Of a stretch of DNA of 64,000 bases, positions 1-11,192 are shown in pieces. The notes under the pieces were generated by a model. That model was not told the DNA's origin, did not search any database, and saw nothing but the letters and a program-made list of their open reading frames with translations. How positions within the stretch are numbered: the stretch's first letter is position 1; every line of letters starts with the position of its first letter. Source of the DNA: Haematococcus lacustris (lineage: Eukaryota > Chlorophyta > Chlorophyceae > Chlamydomonadales > Haematococcaceae); the NCBI GenBank assembly GCA_030144725.1, contig JASKMD010000155.1:728809-792808 (forward strand), in the 5' to 3' direction. The position numbers and the translations under genes were made by a program.

Positions 1-103
1 GCTGGGAAGTCTTGAGTGGGCTGGGCTGGACTGGGCTGGCCTAGGAAGGAGGAAAGGAACAAGGAGAGGCACAGGACTGCTGTTAGGCAGCATTGCTTGC
101 TAC

Positions 104-466
104 CCATGGTCATGCGCTTGTTAATCTCAGCCACAATGGCGTCAACTTGGGCTAGGCTGAGATCAGGCAGGGCTGCCTTCACAAGGCCACGCAGGCCAGC
201 CTTGATGACCTGGCGACGTTGTCCAATCACTACCTTGGCAGCCTGCCCCTGCCCCTGGGCTTGCTGCCCACTACCACTGGCACCTGCAGACACGGGAAAG
301 CACAACACACGCACGGCAGGACTTGATGCGCGGAGTCACAATGTCGCGTGGGGCACACTGCGCCGCGTCGTCAGTTAGGTTCCGGGCCTTTCCTCAAGCT
401 CTGCGGCTTACCGGCTGCGGAGGGTGCGGGGGAGACGGGTCGCTTGCTGTTCTTTTTCGGGGACAT
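104..466 (-). CDS. 5' end of unidentified gene (partial, runs off left edge)
   Basis: I do not recognise the family. An ATG at 466-464 opens a short basic exon (466-412, begins MSPKKNSKRPVSP) that ends at a GTAAGC donor. It joins in phase to a second exon (283-104) after a CTGCAG acceptor. That exon is Gln/Gly-rich and then carries a well-formed amphipathic stretch (VVIGQRRQVIKAGLRGLVKA, then ALPDLSLAQVDAIVAEINKR). A GTAGCA donor ends it at 104, so more exons lie to the left, outside the window. The basic N terminus could be a nuclear or nucleic-acid-binding tail (inference). The gene lies head-to-tail downstream of the ABCF gene. Confidence 0.5.
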
Positions 467-883
467 CACAGGGACTGAGCAACACCATCGTAGCGGAGTG
501 GCCGTGTTGGGGGGTGCATCAGGTCGCCGTCCAACCGGAAGGCCGGCAACCGGAGTGGGGCGGAAGTGATATCCATTACATAATTCACAGGCCACTCTAA
601 GCCAACTTTTTGAGTACAGCAACAGCACTCAGGTCACTTTACGCGGCAATGTTTTGATACAGGGTGGCACCTTCTCAATCCGTATTCTCATGTTGGACTA
701 TAGACTTGGCTCCCTCGTTGTGTTAAGCGCCACACTCAGCACAACAAACGTGCTGCAGCTCACCCATGCTCAGTCCGATTCGCAAAACGACAACACTCAA
801 CAGACTGCTCCGCACAAGGCTAGGTGGCAGCTTCTCTATCCACTCGCACCTCTGCCATGAACCAATCGCAATGCAGCACCGGC
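467..883 (-). other. ABCF 3' flank / downstream-gene promoter
   Basis: No coding signal was found. It holds the 3' UTR of the ABCF gene and the upstream region of the gene ending at the left edge. TGTAA, the usual green-algal polyadenylation signal, occurs on the minus strand at 580-576, about 300 bases past the ABCF stop, and is a plausible cleavage signal. Confidence 0.4.
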
Positions 884-3800
884 TCACTTATTCCCAGGGA
901 CACCGCCAAGCCCCATCTTCTTCGCCAACATCTTCTTGTAGGCCCGGATATCATCCTTCCAAACTGTGACCTTCCCACCTTCACAGATCCAGATCTGGTC
1001 AGCCACCTGCACCCAAGGCATCCGACAGTCGGGGCCATCAAGGAGCACCCAGGTCGTCCCCAGCGTCTCTATTGGCAACAAGGCTGGGAATCAACTACTG
1101 GTATTTGGGGAGGAGGGCCACATCTGACACCAACAGGGGTTCAAGCGGTGTCTCAGTCGGGGCAAGAGCCAGCCATGGTGGGCGAGTTGATGGTAGGTTC
1201 GACATAAGGGTCAGACCATGAAGCTGGCACTGGCCCTTCACATCAGCCTGGGTTGCTCACCTGGTCTATGAGCCTGAAGTCGTGACTGACCAGCACCAGC
1301 CCGCCGTTGAACTTCTTGATGGCCTCCGCCAAGGAGTCAATGGCCTCAATGTCCAAGTGGTTTGTAGGCTGCATGGGCAGAGGAGCCACAAGAGCATGGT
1401 TTGGAGCACCTGATGGGCAGCTGAGAGAAGAGGGGAACATAGCCAGTGGGCACCTGGCGATGGGCGTGACACGGAGTGCTGCAGGCTGAGGCTGAGGTGA
1501 GGGTGAGGTGGGATGCCACGGCATGGAGGTGGGGGGGCCCACTGATGACAGCTGGAAGCTAGAAGCAGCTCCAACCCCAGCTGAGCCTCCTGGCTGAAGT
1601 AGGTATGGGTCAAGGTCAACATGGGCCATGCAAGCGGCAAGCTTTAGGCCCTAGCTATACATCGAGGGTGGTTGGCGCTCCATGCATACATGACAGCATG
1701 GCAGGCCCCCAACAACTAATGCTGCTGCCAAGCTCAGTGTACTTCAAAGGCCTGCTGCTGCGTCCGAGCCAAAGCCTGCTCAGCTGTTATCTCTTGGCTC
1801 TGCTTCACGCCAGCTGCACTGAACATGGCAAGCTCTGGTGAAACCTGTCTGTGCGCCCTGCGTTGCTGCAGGTTCCCCCCACCTCCTCCCACTGCACCCC
1901 CCACTCCCCCATCCCCACCCTCACCCTGAACCACACACCCATTCTGACCCGCCCGCCTGCTCACCTCGTCCAGCAGCAGCATGTTGGGCGTGCGCAGGCA
2001 GATCATGGCAAACACGACGCGACTCTTTTGCCCATCGCTCAGGTGCGCGATCTTGCTGGTCTGAAGCTTGCCGCTGATGCCATAGCGGCCAATGAAGCCC
2101 CGCCACTCGTCATCGTCCTTCTTAAACCCAGTGGCCGGGTCGTTGGGGTAGTTGGACTGCAGCATCAGGGGCAGGAGGCAGGAGGGTGGGTGGGTCGTCT
2201 GAGCCACTACCAGAGGCCCTGGTTGTCCTGCTGCCCTAGCCTGCCCCCTTGAGCATAAGTTCCACACACCAGAGCCATGGCTGCTGAATGTGGCCAAGGT
2301 TCACTGCCCCTTCCTTTTCACGCCACCCCTTCCTTCCTAGCCGCAGGACCCTATCCTTTCGCAGCTGCCCACAGCCCCCTCTCAGCAGCTACGGCCTCCA
2401 GCTGCGGTCTCTTGGCAGCTCATCAGCTTGGCAGCCACAGCCCCCTCGCTGCAGCTACCCATGGCCCCCTCTCCTTTGCAGTTTCCCACTTGCTGGCCGT
2501 CTCTATACCCCACCCCCTCCGCCACAAGGACAGAGCAAGCAATACCAGAGACGTCAGTGATCCAGTGAGGCAGTGAAGCATGTAAGGTGGTTACAAGCGG
2601 TTACCTTGAAGAACTCTAGCACTGTCTTCTCAGGTTCCAGCTGGTCCACGCTGTGCTGGTGGTAGCGGCCAATGACCAGGTGCGCATGGCGGCTGACAGT
2701 GCCGGCTGTAGGGGTGAGGTCCCCCAACATCAGCTTCAGCAGCGTAGACTTGCCTGGGCAATGCAGGGCCAGGGCAGCAGGCGGCACAGGAAGGCTGACA
2801 GAAGCAACAGCAGCCATAGACAAAGGTGAGTGGCATGGTTTGGCTGGTGAGTGAAGGAGAGAGGTAAAAGGGAGATGGCCTGGGTCTGTGTCACTCAGCA
2901 AGGGGTAGGGGACCCTGCACCCACCGGCTCCATTGGGTCCCACCAGGGCGATGCGGCTGTCACAGTCCACCCCAAGGTTCAGGTTCTGCTCCAGCAGCAG
3001 CAGGGCCAGCAGCAGCAGTGAGTGGCAGGGCAGCAACACCAGTAATTACAGCATCAGAGCAGGTCAAGGCAGTGGCAGCAATGGAGGGGAGCCTGGCAGA
3101 AGTGGCACCCCGGACTGCTGCAGACCTTTAGTGCGCCACATGCCCCACAACTATTCGAGGCATGATCCTGGCCTGTCCATGCCCCTCCTCAGAAGACACA
3201 GTACGCAGCCAGACACGGCCCTCTTATCAGTCTTTGGCAGTTTGCTGCAACAAACGTGCACCTGTCATGCAGCTGGAGTCATTCAGTGTCACTCTCATTT
3301 CCACCCAAATCTTGTGAAACCACACCCTGTCATCTTGTGAGACCACAGCTTCAGCTGCCTCCTCACTCCCTCCTCCTCCGCCCTGCCCTACCTTGTACAG
3401 CAGGTTCGTGGTGTCTCCTGAGTATGAGAAGTCCACATTCTCAAAGGGCAGCACCGGCGGTGGGACTTTCTCACAGCTTGGGAATTGGAAGGCAAACGTG
3501 CGTTCTCTCTGCATGGCAGGTCACACTCTCTTACACCCATAGCATGGCAGTCACACTCCCTCACACCCATATCAGGTATGCCTCTTGTCCCTAGGGCCTC
3601 CTGAATAAGCCATCTTTGCCATGTGGTCGCAGCAAAGTCACATCCCTGCCACGAGTCCACCCTGCCTAGATCAGTCAAGACTCTCCCACCCTGCCCTGCC
3701 CTGTACTGCTCCTCCCTGTACTGCGCAGCCTGGGTTGCTCCTCCCTGCCCTGCCCTGCACTGCTCCTCCCTGCCCTGCACTGCACTGCTCAGCCTGGGCT

Positions 3801-5199
3801 GCCCCGCCCTGCCCTGCCTGGAGCGCTCCGCTGCCAGCTCCCACCTTGACAGGCTGGGTCAGGCCATCTGCCTCCATCTTATCCTGCAGCCAGGCCACAG
3901 TGGTTGACACTGGTTCATGAAGCAGCATGGCAGGTCAGGGACCCGCAGGGTCAGGATCAGCTCATGGTGGGAGGCTTGAGCGATGCGGAGCTCGCTTACT
4001 GCCCCATTGCTTCCTTCCTTCCTTACACCACCACCGTCTCATACCCCAGGTCACCCCCTTCTTGACTCTCTCCCTCACTCACCAGGATCTTCTGCTTGCT
4101 TTTTGCTTGTTTCACCAAGTTGGCGTATGTACCACAACTGGCAATGAAGGCTTTGATGTGCTTGATGTCCTCCTGCTCCTTCTCGTACTTCTTCTGCTGG
4201 ATCACCTCCTCCTCCTGCACCGTCTTCACAAAGGTGTCGTAGTTACCAGTGTAGTAGTGTAGCTTGCCTTGTGTGATCCAGATTGTGTGAGTAGTCACAC
4301 CGTTCAAAAAGTCCTGCAGCCAGCCAACCACACTGCATACACTCAGCTGGCTGGCATGAGTGCCAGTTCAAGGGCTTGACCATCAAAAGAGGGAAACCCA
4401 CCACAACACAGCAAAAGCACGAGTTGTAACCCTACTCCTAACCCTGACTTTAATTTTAACCTTAAGCCCAACCCGTATTGTGACCCTAACCCTGACCTAA
4501 CCAGGATCCTAACCTTCACCTTAACCTGAACTCTACCCTTGACCCTAACCCAGCCCTGCCCCTGCCTCCCCCATCCTCCATCCCCCATCCCCATCCCCAT
4601 CACCTGGGAGTGGCTGACCACCACCAAACACTTGTTGTACGTCTTCAGATACTCCTCCAACCACACACAAGCCTCCAGGTCAAGATGGTTGGTGGGCTCG
4701 TCCAGGAGCAGCAGGCTGGGTGCAGCGAACAAGGCCTGGCACATGGACAGAGCAATAGGGTTCTGGGCTGCTGCAGGTGCACAATGGTGTGACACCGACA
4801 GTGTGACATAAGTAGTGCTGCCTGTCGACTGAGCTTGTGGGAAGTCAGCATGGCTAGCTGATGATTGGCATGCTCTGGTGGAACATAGCCAGCATCTTTG
4901 AACACTGTTGGTCTTTGCAGCCACAGCATGGCGATGAGGTAAGGCGGTTGTGAGAGACAGTTGTGCAGCATTGCGTTGGTTTGCACTGCAGAGGCCTACA
5001 AGCTCATAGCCTGTCAGCAATAAGCAACTTGTGGCAGGGTGTCCTGGCATAGTCAAAGATGTGCTGATTGACAGGCTGGCTGCTGGCAACTTGGGATGGC
5101 TGGTGCAGCTGCTGCTAGTTCTTGGCAACCCAGCTGTTGTGTTGCTGTTTGATCACTGTTTCAACATTGGGGCTGTGGAGCCATGCTGGCCTAAAGAAC

Positions 5200-5233
<34 letters not shown>

Positions 5234-7126
5234 AAAGGTCAGCCTACTGCTGCTGCTGCAAAGGTCAGCCTACTGCTGCTGTGGTTGGCACCAGCCTGCT
5301 GCCTGCAGCTGAGATGGTGAGGTTGGGCTGTCGAGGCAGAGGAGGAGCACTAATATTTTGCGACATGGAGCTCACTGTGGGCCAGCTGATGAGGGCGTGT
5401 GGGTGGGCTGAGGAGCTTCTAATGAAACAGCACACTGTTAAATGCAATATGAAGGTGCTGATGTGAGAAGGCAGCACCCTACCCGAGCCAGGGCCACTCG
5501 CATGCGCCACCCTCCACTCATGTCCTTTGTCATCTTCCTGCAGTACAGCACAAGGCACAGCTCAGCCTGATTAAGACTGTGGTCCAAGTGCAGTGGTGTT
5601 GACTGGCCCTGGCCCTGGCCCGGCCCAGACAGGCCCGGCCCTGCCCCCATCCCTCCAAGCCTTCCCCCCACCACCTCCCAGCCTTACCCACTCACTCCAT
5701 CATGGGCTTGGTGAACCCCAGTCCATGCAGCAGCCCTGCCGCACGGCTCTCAAAGGTGGTGGGGTCCAACTCCTCCAGTCGCTCATACAGCGCCTCCAGC
5801 CTCTCATCCTCAGGGCCCACCTGCAGCCACCCCCCACCACTGGCCGCCTCTCTTTCTCCACTGGCACACCCCTCCACTGACTGGCCCCTCCACTGTCAAA
5901 CCCCTGGCCCTTGCCAGCCCCTGCCCATCCCCATCCCTGGGCCCACCGTCTCCATGATGTGCTCTTCCAGCTTTTGCAGACGCTCCATCTCCTGCCGCAC
6001 GTGGTCAATCACCGCCTCCAGGGCAGTCCTGTCACTGGGCTCTGCCTCAGTACGCAGATGGTACAAGTCCATGTGGTCAGGGATGGGTACCTAGCCATGC
6101 ACAGCCAGACCAGGTGCTGCCAGATCACATGCAATCGGGTCTGGTGATGTAGCCAGGTCAGGGCAGAGCTGACAGGTCAAGTCTTGCTGCTAAACCCAGG
6201 CACAGCCAGGGTGGTCACGCAAGCACTAGGCAAACTATTCAGAACCATGACAGTACTCGACAATCCTGGACAGCTGCCAGTGGCTGCCTGTGCTATGCAG
6301 ACTGTGATGAAGACGTGATGCTTGCTCCTTATGACCCTTGCCACATCCTTCCGGCTTGCTGGTACCTGTGTCGCTGGACTGCCTTACCCTCATGCCTCCA
6401 ACCCCCACCTCTCTGTTGGCCAAGCACTGCAGGAAGTTGGTTTTGCCGCAGCCATTCTGGCCGATGAGGCCATAGCGTCGGCCAATGGTTAGCTCAATGG
6501 AGCAGTCACTGATCAGCTCGCCTCCTTTCAGAGACATGCTGAAGCCGCTGATCTTGATGTCCCTGCAACACCATGGGTGAGCCCAGGCTGTCACCAGGTG
6601 GGGCTGATACAAATGCTCATGTGCAGAAAAATGCAGGATGGCCTGATTACATTGCGCCATGACTGCTGCAAAGTGGAAGGGCAGCATGCACTTTTGGCCT
6701 AACACTTTTGGCATGCGGTCCACTGGGCTTGGGCGTTAGGTCTCGCCTGGAAGTAGGACGGGATGTCAAGACGCCAGTGACGGTGCGGCCGCCATCGTCG
6801 GGCTTGGGTTTGTTCTCCTGTATACTCAATTGCTCAAGCCCGTTCACGCTCTCGTCTCGCGCCAACGACGCCGATGACTGCGCGGGAGCATGGGCACCGC
6901 TTTCGATACTGTGTACGCCCTCGTCGCCAGTGTTTGGCTGAAATGCCGCTCACCCCGGCCTTAGATCCAAGTTTTGACGCTTTGGCCTTGGCCTTGGCCT
7001 CTTTGATCTTCTTGTCACGGTCGGACCCCTGCAGCCACCAAAACCTCGAGTCTGAATTGCCCTTCAAAAGCCCTGTAGCAGCCACTGGCGGCTACAAACA
7101 GGTCTAGGCTCGAGTGCACGCACCAT
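884..7126 (-). CDS. ABC-F ATPase (ABCF1/GCN20 type), 16 exons
   Basis: Soluble twin-ATPase of the ABCF family, which acts on ribosomes and in translation control and has no membrane domain. Coding exons: 7126-7124 (ATG alone, putative), 7028-6954, 6877-6747, 6562-6409, 6090-5947, 5820-5696, 5537-5483, 4735-4604, 4313-4083, 3883-3845, 3508-3392, 2985-2925, 2753-2605, 2156-1965, 1368-1261, 1006-884. Together they give 612 aa in unbroken phase, close to the usual ~600. Landmarks: Lys-rich N terminus; first Walker A GQNGCGKT near residue 104; signature MSGGW at 217; Walker [13 protein letters not shown] near 237; second Walker A GPNGAGKST at 418; second signature LSDGQ at 511; second [11 protein letters not shown] near 532; C-terminal [16 protein letters not shown]. 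The intron after residue 69 has a GC donor. The start is the weakest part: the only good ATG upstream (7126) is followed directly by a GTGCGT donor. Introns carry CCCTG, CTG and CCCTAA-like repeats. Confidence 0.93.
3661..3835. repeat. CCCTG-rich intronic tract
   Basis: Imperfect run of CCCTG and related pentamers (CCCTGC, CTCCCTG, CACTGCT) in the ABCF intron between the exons ending at 3845 and starting at 3508. The same pentamer recurs beside the large array near 9.4 kb and in introns near 46.2 and 46.9 kb, so it is a species-wide intronic motif in this window. Confidence 0.7.
4428..4560. repeat. Degenerate CCCTAA-like tract in ABCF intron
   Basis: Repeated CCTAACCCTGA / CCCTAACC motifs with substitutions. 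They resemble a decayed telomeric repeat in the C-rich orientation. A cleaner G-rich counterpart lies at 39,849-39,958. Confidence 0.55.
5199..5241. repeat. (CTG)n microsatellite in ABCF intron
   Basis: About eleven uninterrupted CTG triplets, followed by a partial tandem copy of the flanking CTGCAAAGGTCAGCCTA segment. It lies within the intron between the MSGGW exon and the Walker B exon. Confidence 0.85.
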
Positions 7127-7630
7127 ATTGGCTTAGCGGGACAACAGGCGGAGAGACTCCGCCTAGGGGCGAAGTGGTAGCTGCCTTCGGTCCTATATGC
7201 CTGTCCTCTATGCGATGTAAATGGGTTGATGACCTAATGAGTGCGACTGTGTGCTGAATTGCGAGCAGGTGCTTCACACATGACTTGACTTCATGCATCT
7301 CCCACACCCATGTGCATATTCTATGACCGGAACGTGTATAGCCCCACTGAGCTGTGCAGCTAAGAAGGCCACCCAGCCATGCCAAAGCCGGGCAAGCCAG
7401 ACCAGGAGTGGGTGGACCTCAACCAAACAGATACCAATAAATACCTCACAAATGGGATGTGTGTGGGTTGGAGCTATTCAAACGTAAAAATACGTATCGG
7501 TATCGATACACGTATCTTGTATTACCCATCACTGGCCGCGTCTAACCTAAACTTGACACTAGCCTATGGGGCAGAGCTAGCTTCAGCGTAACCTTGGGAA
7601 CCTGTTCGCTACACTGCAACTCACAGAATG
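7127..7630 (-). other. Intergenic: ABCF upstream region / TPR gene 3' flank
   Basis: About 500 bases between two minus-strand genes. A short stretch near 7487-7515 repeats GTATC(G) (cgtatcggtatcgatacacg) with local dyad symmetry. Nothing else is supported. Confidence 0.3.
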
Positions 7631-10600
7631 TCAAGTCTCCATCGTTACAACACCGCCACCTTCTGAAACCACCGCCGCCATGCCTCCATCACGGTCAACT
7701 GAGTCTAAGTCAGTCATAGGAGCAGCAACGGGGTCGTGTGACCCTTGTCCGCCCACAATGTCGTGGAGATCTTGCTGTTGCTCAGTGTCCTTACTGCCAC
7801 ACGAGGTGGCTGCCAGTGATGGGGGAGCGGGAGGTGGCTGCACCCTATCCAGGGCCACTGCTGCCTCCCGATTGCCTGGCTCCAGCCGCAACACCGCCTG
7901 CAGGTCTGTGACAGCAGCTGCCAGTTGCCCAAGGGCCTCAGACGCAGTGGCACGCCGCAGTAGCGCCTTCACGTTCCCTGGCTGCTCGGCCAGCACCTGT
8001 GTAAGCACAGGGGCAGGGCAAGGGCAGGAGCTTGCTGACAAAGCTTGCTTGGTCAAGTCTGGGTTGTGGCAGACAAGGAGCTTCGTAGGCTGCGAATGAA
8101 ACCAGCGTGGGCCACAGGCTGCACTGCTCTGTAATCAAGATGCAGCTGGTAGTGTCATTATCGTTGTTGTTGATTTGTGCCTAGTATGGCTGCTGGATGT
8201 TGAACATCACATGTGGTGCAAGCTCTGCTCAGCGATCAGTGCAATATACCCACAGTAAGAGATGTATTGCAACCTTGGTCCTTGCACAGTGTTGCTGCAT
8301 CAGCATTGCTATGACATCCCTCTGGCATGGGGTTGTCTCTTTTCCAAATAAGCTAGGTCAGGTGCGCTCTTTGATCCTATGGTTAACAAAACCAAAGGTA
8401 TGATTGCTGTGGTGCCCCTGCCCCACAAACAGCCGCATGCCCGCACACCTGGTCGCATGCAGCGGCTGTGTCTGCATGGCGCCCCAGCTTCAGCAACGCC
8501 AAGGCGCGGTTGTTGGCAGCTGCCAAGAGAGATGGGTCCAAGGCCAAGGCCCTGGCATAGGCAGCCTCTGCTGTCGCCCAGTCCCCGCGTTTGACAGCTG
8601 CATTTCCATCCTCCTTCGCCGCCTCAGCCGGGCTGAGCTGGGCCTGCACAACCCGCACCATCACCACCATCCAAACCGACGCAAATGCGTGTGTGGTGGG
8701 TTGGCGGAAGTTAAAGCCAAGGTGATAATGTGAAGCATTGGCTACAACCCTATTTGCCATAATGCACAGAAACAACCCGTTGCTCGTGGGTATCTGACAA
8801 ACTTGGTTACCTTCGGAGGGTTAGCGGTGGCGGCAGCCGGGCGACCATCACCATTGACCGCGTTCGTTCCCTTCTCAAGTTTTCGAGCTTCTAGTTGTGC
8901 AAGTAGCTCTTGCGTGCTATTAGCACCGCCACCTCCCGCCTCGCGCCGTTTCGCTTGCGCCCGCGCTTGCTTTACCCAGTCCGCGCTGCTGGACATCTCA
9001 CTCATCTCGAAGTCCATCCGGCGGAAAGTGTCGTCATTGTCGAAGACGCGCGCGACGAATGCGTCCCCTCGCACCTGCATTATACAGAGCAGGCCGATTC
9101 GTGTGCTGTGCTGCGCAACTGGTGGTGATGAAAGGTTGGACCGGTCACGAGCAGCGCATGTGCCTATCACATGTTCGGACCAATAACCGCTGTGACTCGA
9201 CAGAGTCTGCGCTTTCCAGGGCAGCTGGCAGAACAGGTGATGGAGGAATTATGAAGGAGCGGTGGAAGTATGGTGGAGGAATGGTAGAGGAATGGTGAGA
9301 CGATGAGTGAGTCAGGGTGTTGGCAGGTGGCGAGCTGTGTCTCTCCAGGGGTTAGGCGTGGACTGCTGGTGTGGACTGGACTGGCGTGGACTGCTGGTGC
9401 CCTGCCCTGCCTTGCCTTGCCTTGCCCTGCCCTGCCCTGCCCTGCCCTGCCCCGCCCCGCCCCGCCCCGCCCCGCCCCGCCCCGCCCCGCCCCGCCCCGC
9501 CCCGCCCCGCCCCGCCCCGCCCCGCCCCGCCCCGCCCCGCCCCGCCCCGCCCCGCCCCGCCCCGCCCCGCCCCGCCCCGCCCCGCCCCGCCCCGCCCCGC
9601 CCCGCCCCGCCCCGCCCCGCCCCGCCCCGCCCCGCCCCGCCCCGCCCCGCCCCGCCCCGCCCCGCCCCGCCCCGCCCCGCCCCGCCCCGCCCCGCCCCGC
9701 CCCGCCCCGCCCCGCCCCGCCCCGCCCCGCCCCGCCCCGCCCCGCCCCGCCCCGCCCCGCCCCGCCCCGCCCCGCCCCGCCCCGCCCCGCCCCGCCCCGC
9801 CCCGCCCCGCCCCGCCCCGCCCCGCCCCGCCCCGCCCCGCCCCGCCCCGCCCCGCCCCGCCCCGCCCCGCCCCGCCCCGCCCCGCCCCGCCCCGCCCCGC
9901 CCCGCCCCGCCCCGCCCCGCCCCGCCCCGCCCCGCCCCGCCCCGCCCCGCCCCGCCCCGCCCCGCCCCGCCCCGCCCCGCCCCGCCCCGCCCCGCCCCGC
10001 CCCGCCCCGCCCCGCCCCGCCCCGCCCCGCCCCGCCCCGCCCCGCCCCGCCCCGCCCCGCCCCGCCCCGCCCCGCCCCGCCCCGCCCCGCCCCGCCCCGC
10101 CCCGCCCCGCCCCGCCCCGCCCCGCCCCGCCCCGCCCCGCCCCGCCCCGCCCCGCCCCGCCCCGCCCCGCCCCGCCCCGCCCCGCCCCGCCCCGCCCCGC
10201 CCCGCCCCGCCCCGCCCCGCCCCGCCCCGCCCCGCCCCGCCCTGCCCTGCATGTGTACACCCACTGGCTGGGGTGGCCCTGCTGCAAGCCATCGCACCTG
10301 AATCAATTTCCCGCACACTTCCGCAATCTGGCTGGCTCTCTGGTTTATTGGCAGGTCCTTCAGCTGAGCCTGGTCATCGCAGTACATGTTGACGCCCACA
10401 AACCCAACATCGCTGTGGTTTGCCAGCAGATATATGTTCTCTACCTGCGAGGGCCATGGAAACGGGCTGTTGGGTGAGCCACGACAAATGTATATGGCAG
10501 AAAGGGTCCAGGAGGTCAAGAGCAGTAGGCACAACTAGCCTCCCTTCAGCCTGCTCATGGCCAGTGTGCATGGCATGCTCCTATCTCTGCCTTCCATGCG

Positions 10601-11192
10601 TCATGGCAGAGACATGGCAACCCATGGTATCAATGTCTAAGAGCACAGGGTCTGAGCCTCGGCATGGTGTATGCACTGCAGGCACAGCTCTGACATGAGG
10701 TGATTGTGGTATGGCAGCTGCAGGTGGCCCCCAGAGGCAAGGCACGCCACAGGGTTAGCGCGACAACCCACCATCTGCATGTTTGTAGCGACGTCAAGCA
10801 GGCCCTCACTGATGTCTGTGGCTTTGTCACCCATTTGCTTCAGCAGCGCCTAGAAGGGCAGCGTATCAGGCACACAGGCTGGGAGCATTGTGCTGCATAG
10901 CTTGCAGTTAGTCATTGTTGACGCACTTTGCAGAGCAGCCACACCCGGCTGGGGACTCATGAATTTGCCTGTATGGGGTGACCCAGGAACTGACCTCCTT
11001 CTGGGCTCGCTTCTGCACTTCAGTCCGGGTTCCGCCTGCTCGTGTGAAATGGTCCTTAAGAACCTCCAAGAAGTCCTCCACCTCCTTTTCCTCGCTCTCT
11101 ACTGTCATTTGACGCTCCTCGATATTTTCGGAAAGTTCGGCGGGTATGTACACGTACTTGAACCGCCGCACGGGCGCCGCCTGCTGCACCAT
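7631..11192 (-). CDS. TPR-domain protein, 6 exons, 415 aa
   Basis: Exons 11192-10995, 10849-10772, 10444-10298, 9074-8811, 8643-8449 and 7996-7631 join with no phase break and end at a stop. The N-terminal half begins MVQQAAPVRRFKYVYIPAEL and includes a conserved-looking block (NHSDVGFVGVNMYCDDQAQ, then GDAFVARVFDNDDTFRRMDF). I cannot name this block. From about residue 230 come TPR motifs (AAKEDGNAAVKRGDWATAEA, then YARALALDPSLLAAANNRAL), continuing over the last joint into QPGNVKALLRRATASEALGQ. The tail is acidic and low-complexity. TPR proteins of this size are usually co-chaperones or assembly factors; an axonemal dynein-assembly role is only a guess. Intron 3 (10297-9075, 1.2 kb) contains the GGGGC array, so the transcript would carry about 158 GGGGC units. 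Confidence 0.8.
9396..10250. repeat. (CCCCG)n / (GGGGC)n pentanucleotide array
   Basis: A perfect CCCCG tandem array runs from about 9450 to 10,240, roughly 158 copies without a visible interruption. CCTTG/CCCTG variant units border it on the left (9396-9449) and two CCCTG units on the right. It lies wholly inside intron 3 of the minus-strand TPR gene, so the sense RNA carries GGGGC. Because five is not a multiple of three, each strand reads as one repeated pentapeptide in every frame (Ala-Gly-Arg-Gly-Gly or Ala-Pro-Pro-Arg-Pro). The long open frames here are therefore artefacts of the repeat. Confidence 0.97.

Noticed and set aside
9396..10250. CRISPR-like regular repeats
   Set aside because: The repeat arrays in this window (pentamer, hexamer, 18/24-bp, 27-bp) have no unique spacers, and the genome is eukaryotic.
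9167..10534. Several long open frames (330-455 codons) of Gly/Ala/Arg or Pro/Arg/Ala repeats on both strands
   Set aside because: They are by-products of the CCCCG array, which lacks stops in every frame; the array lies in an intron of the TPR gene.
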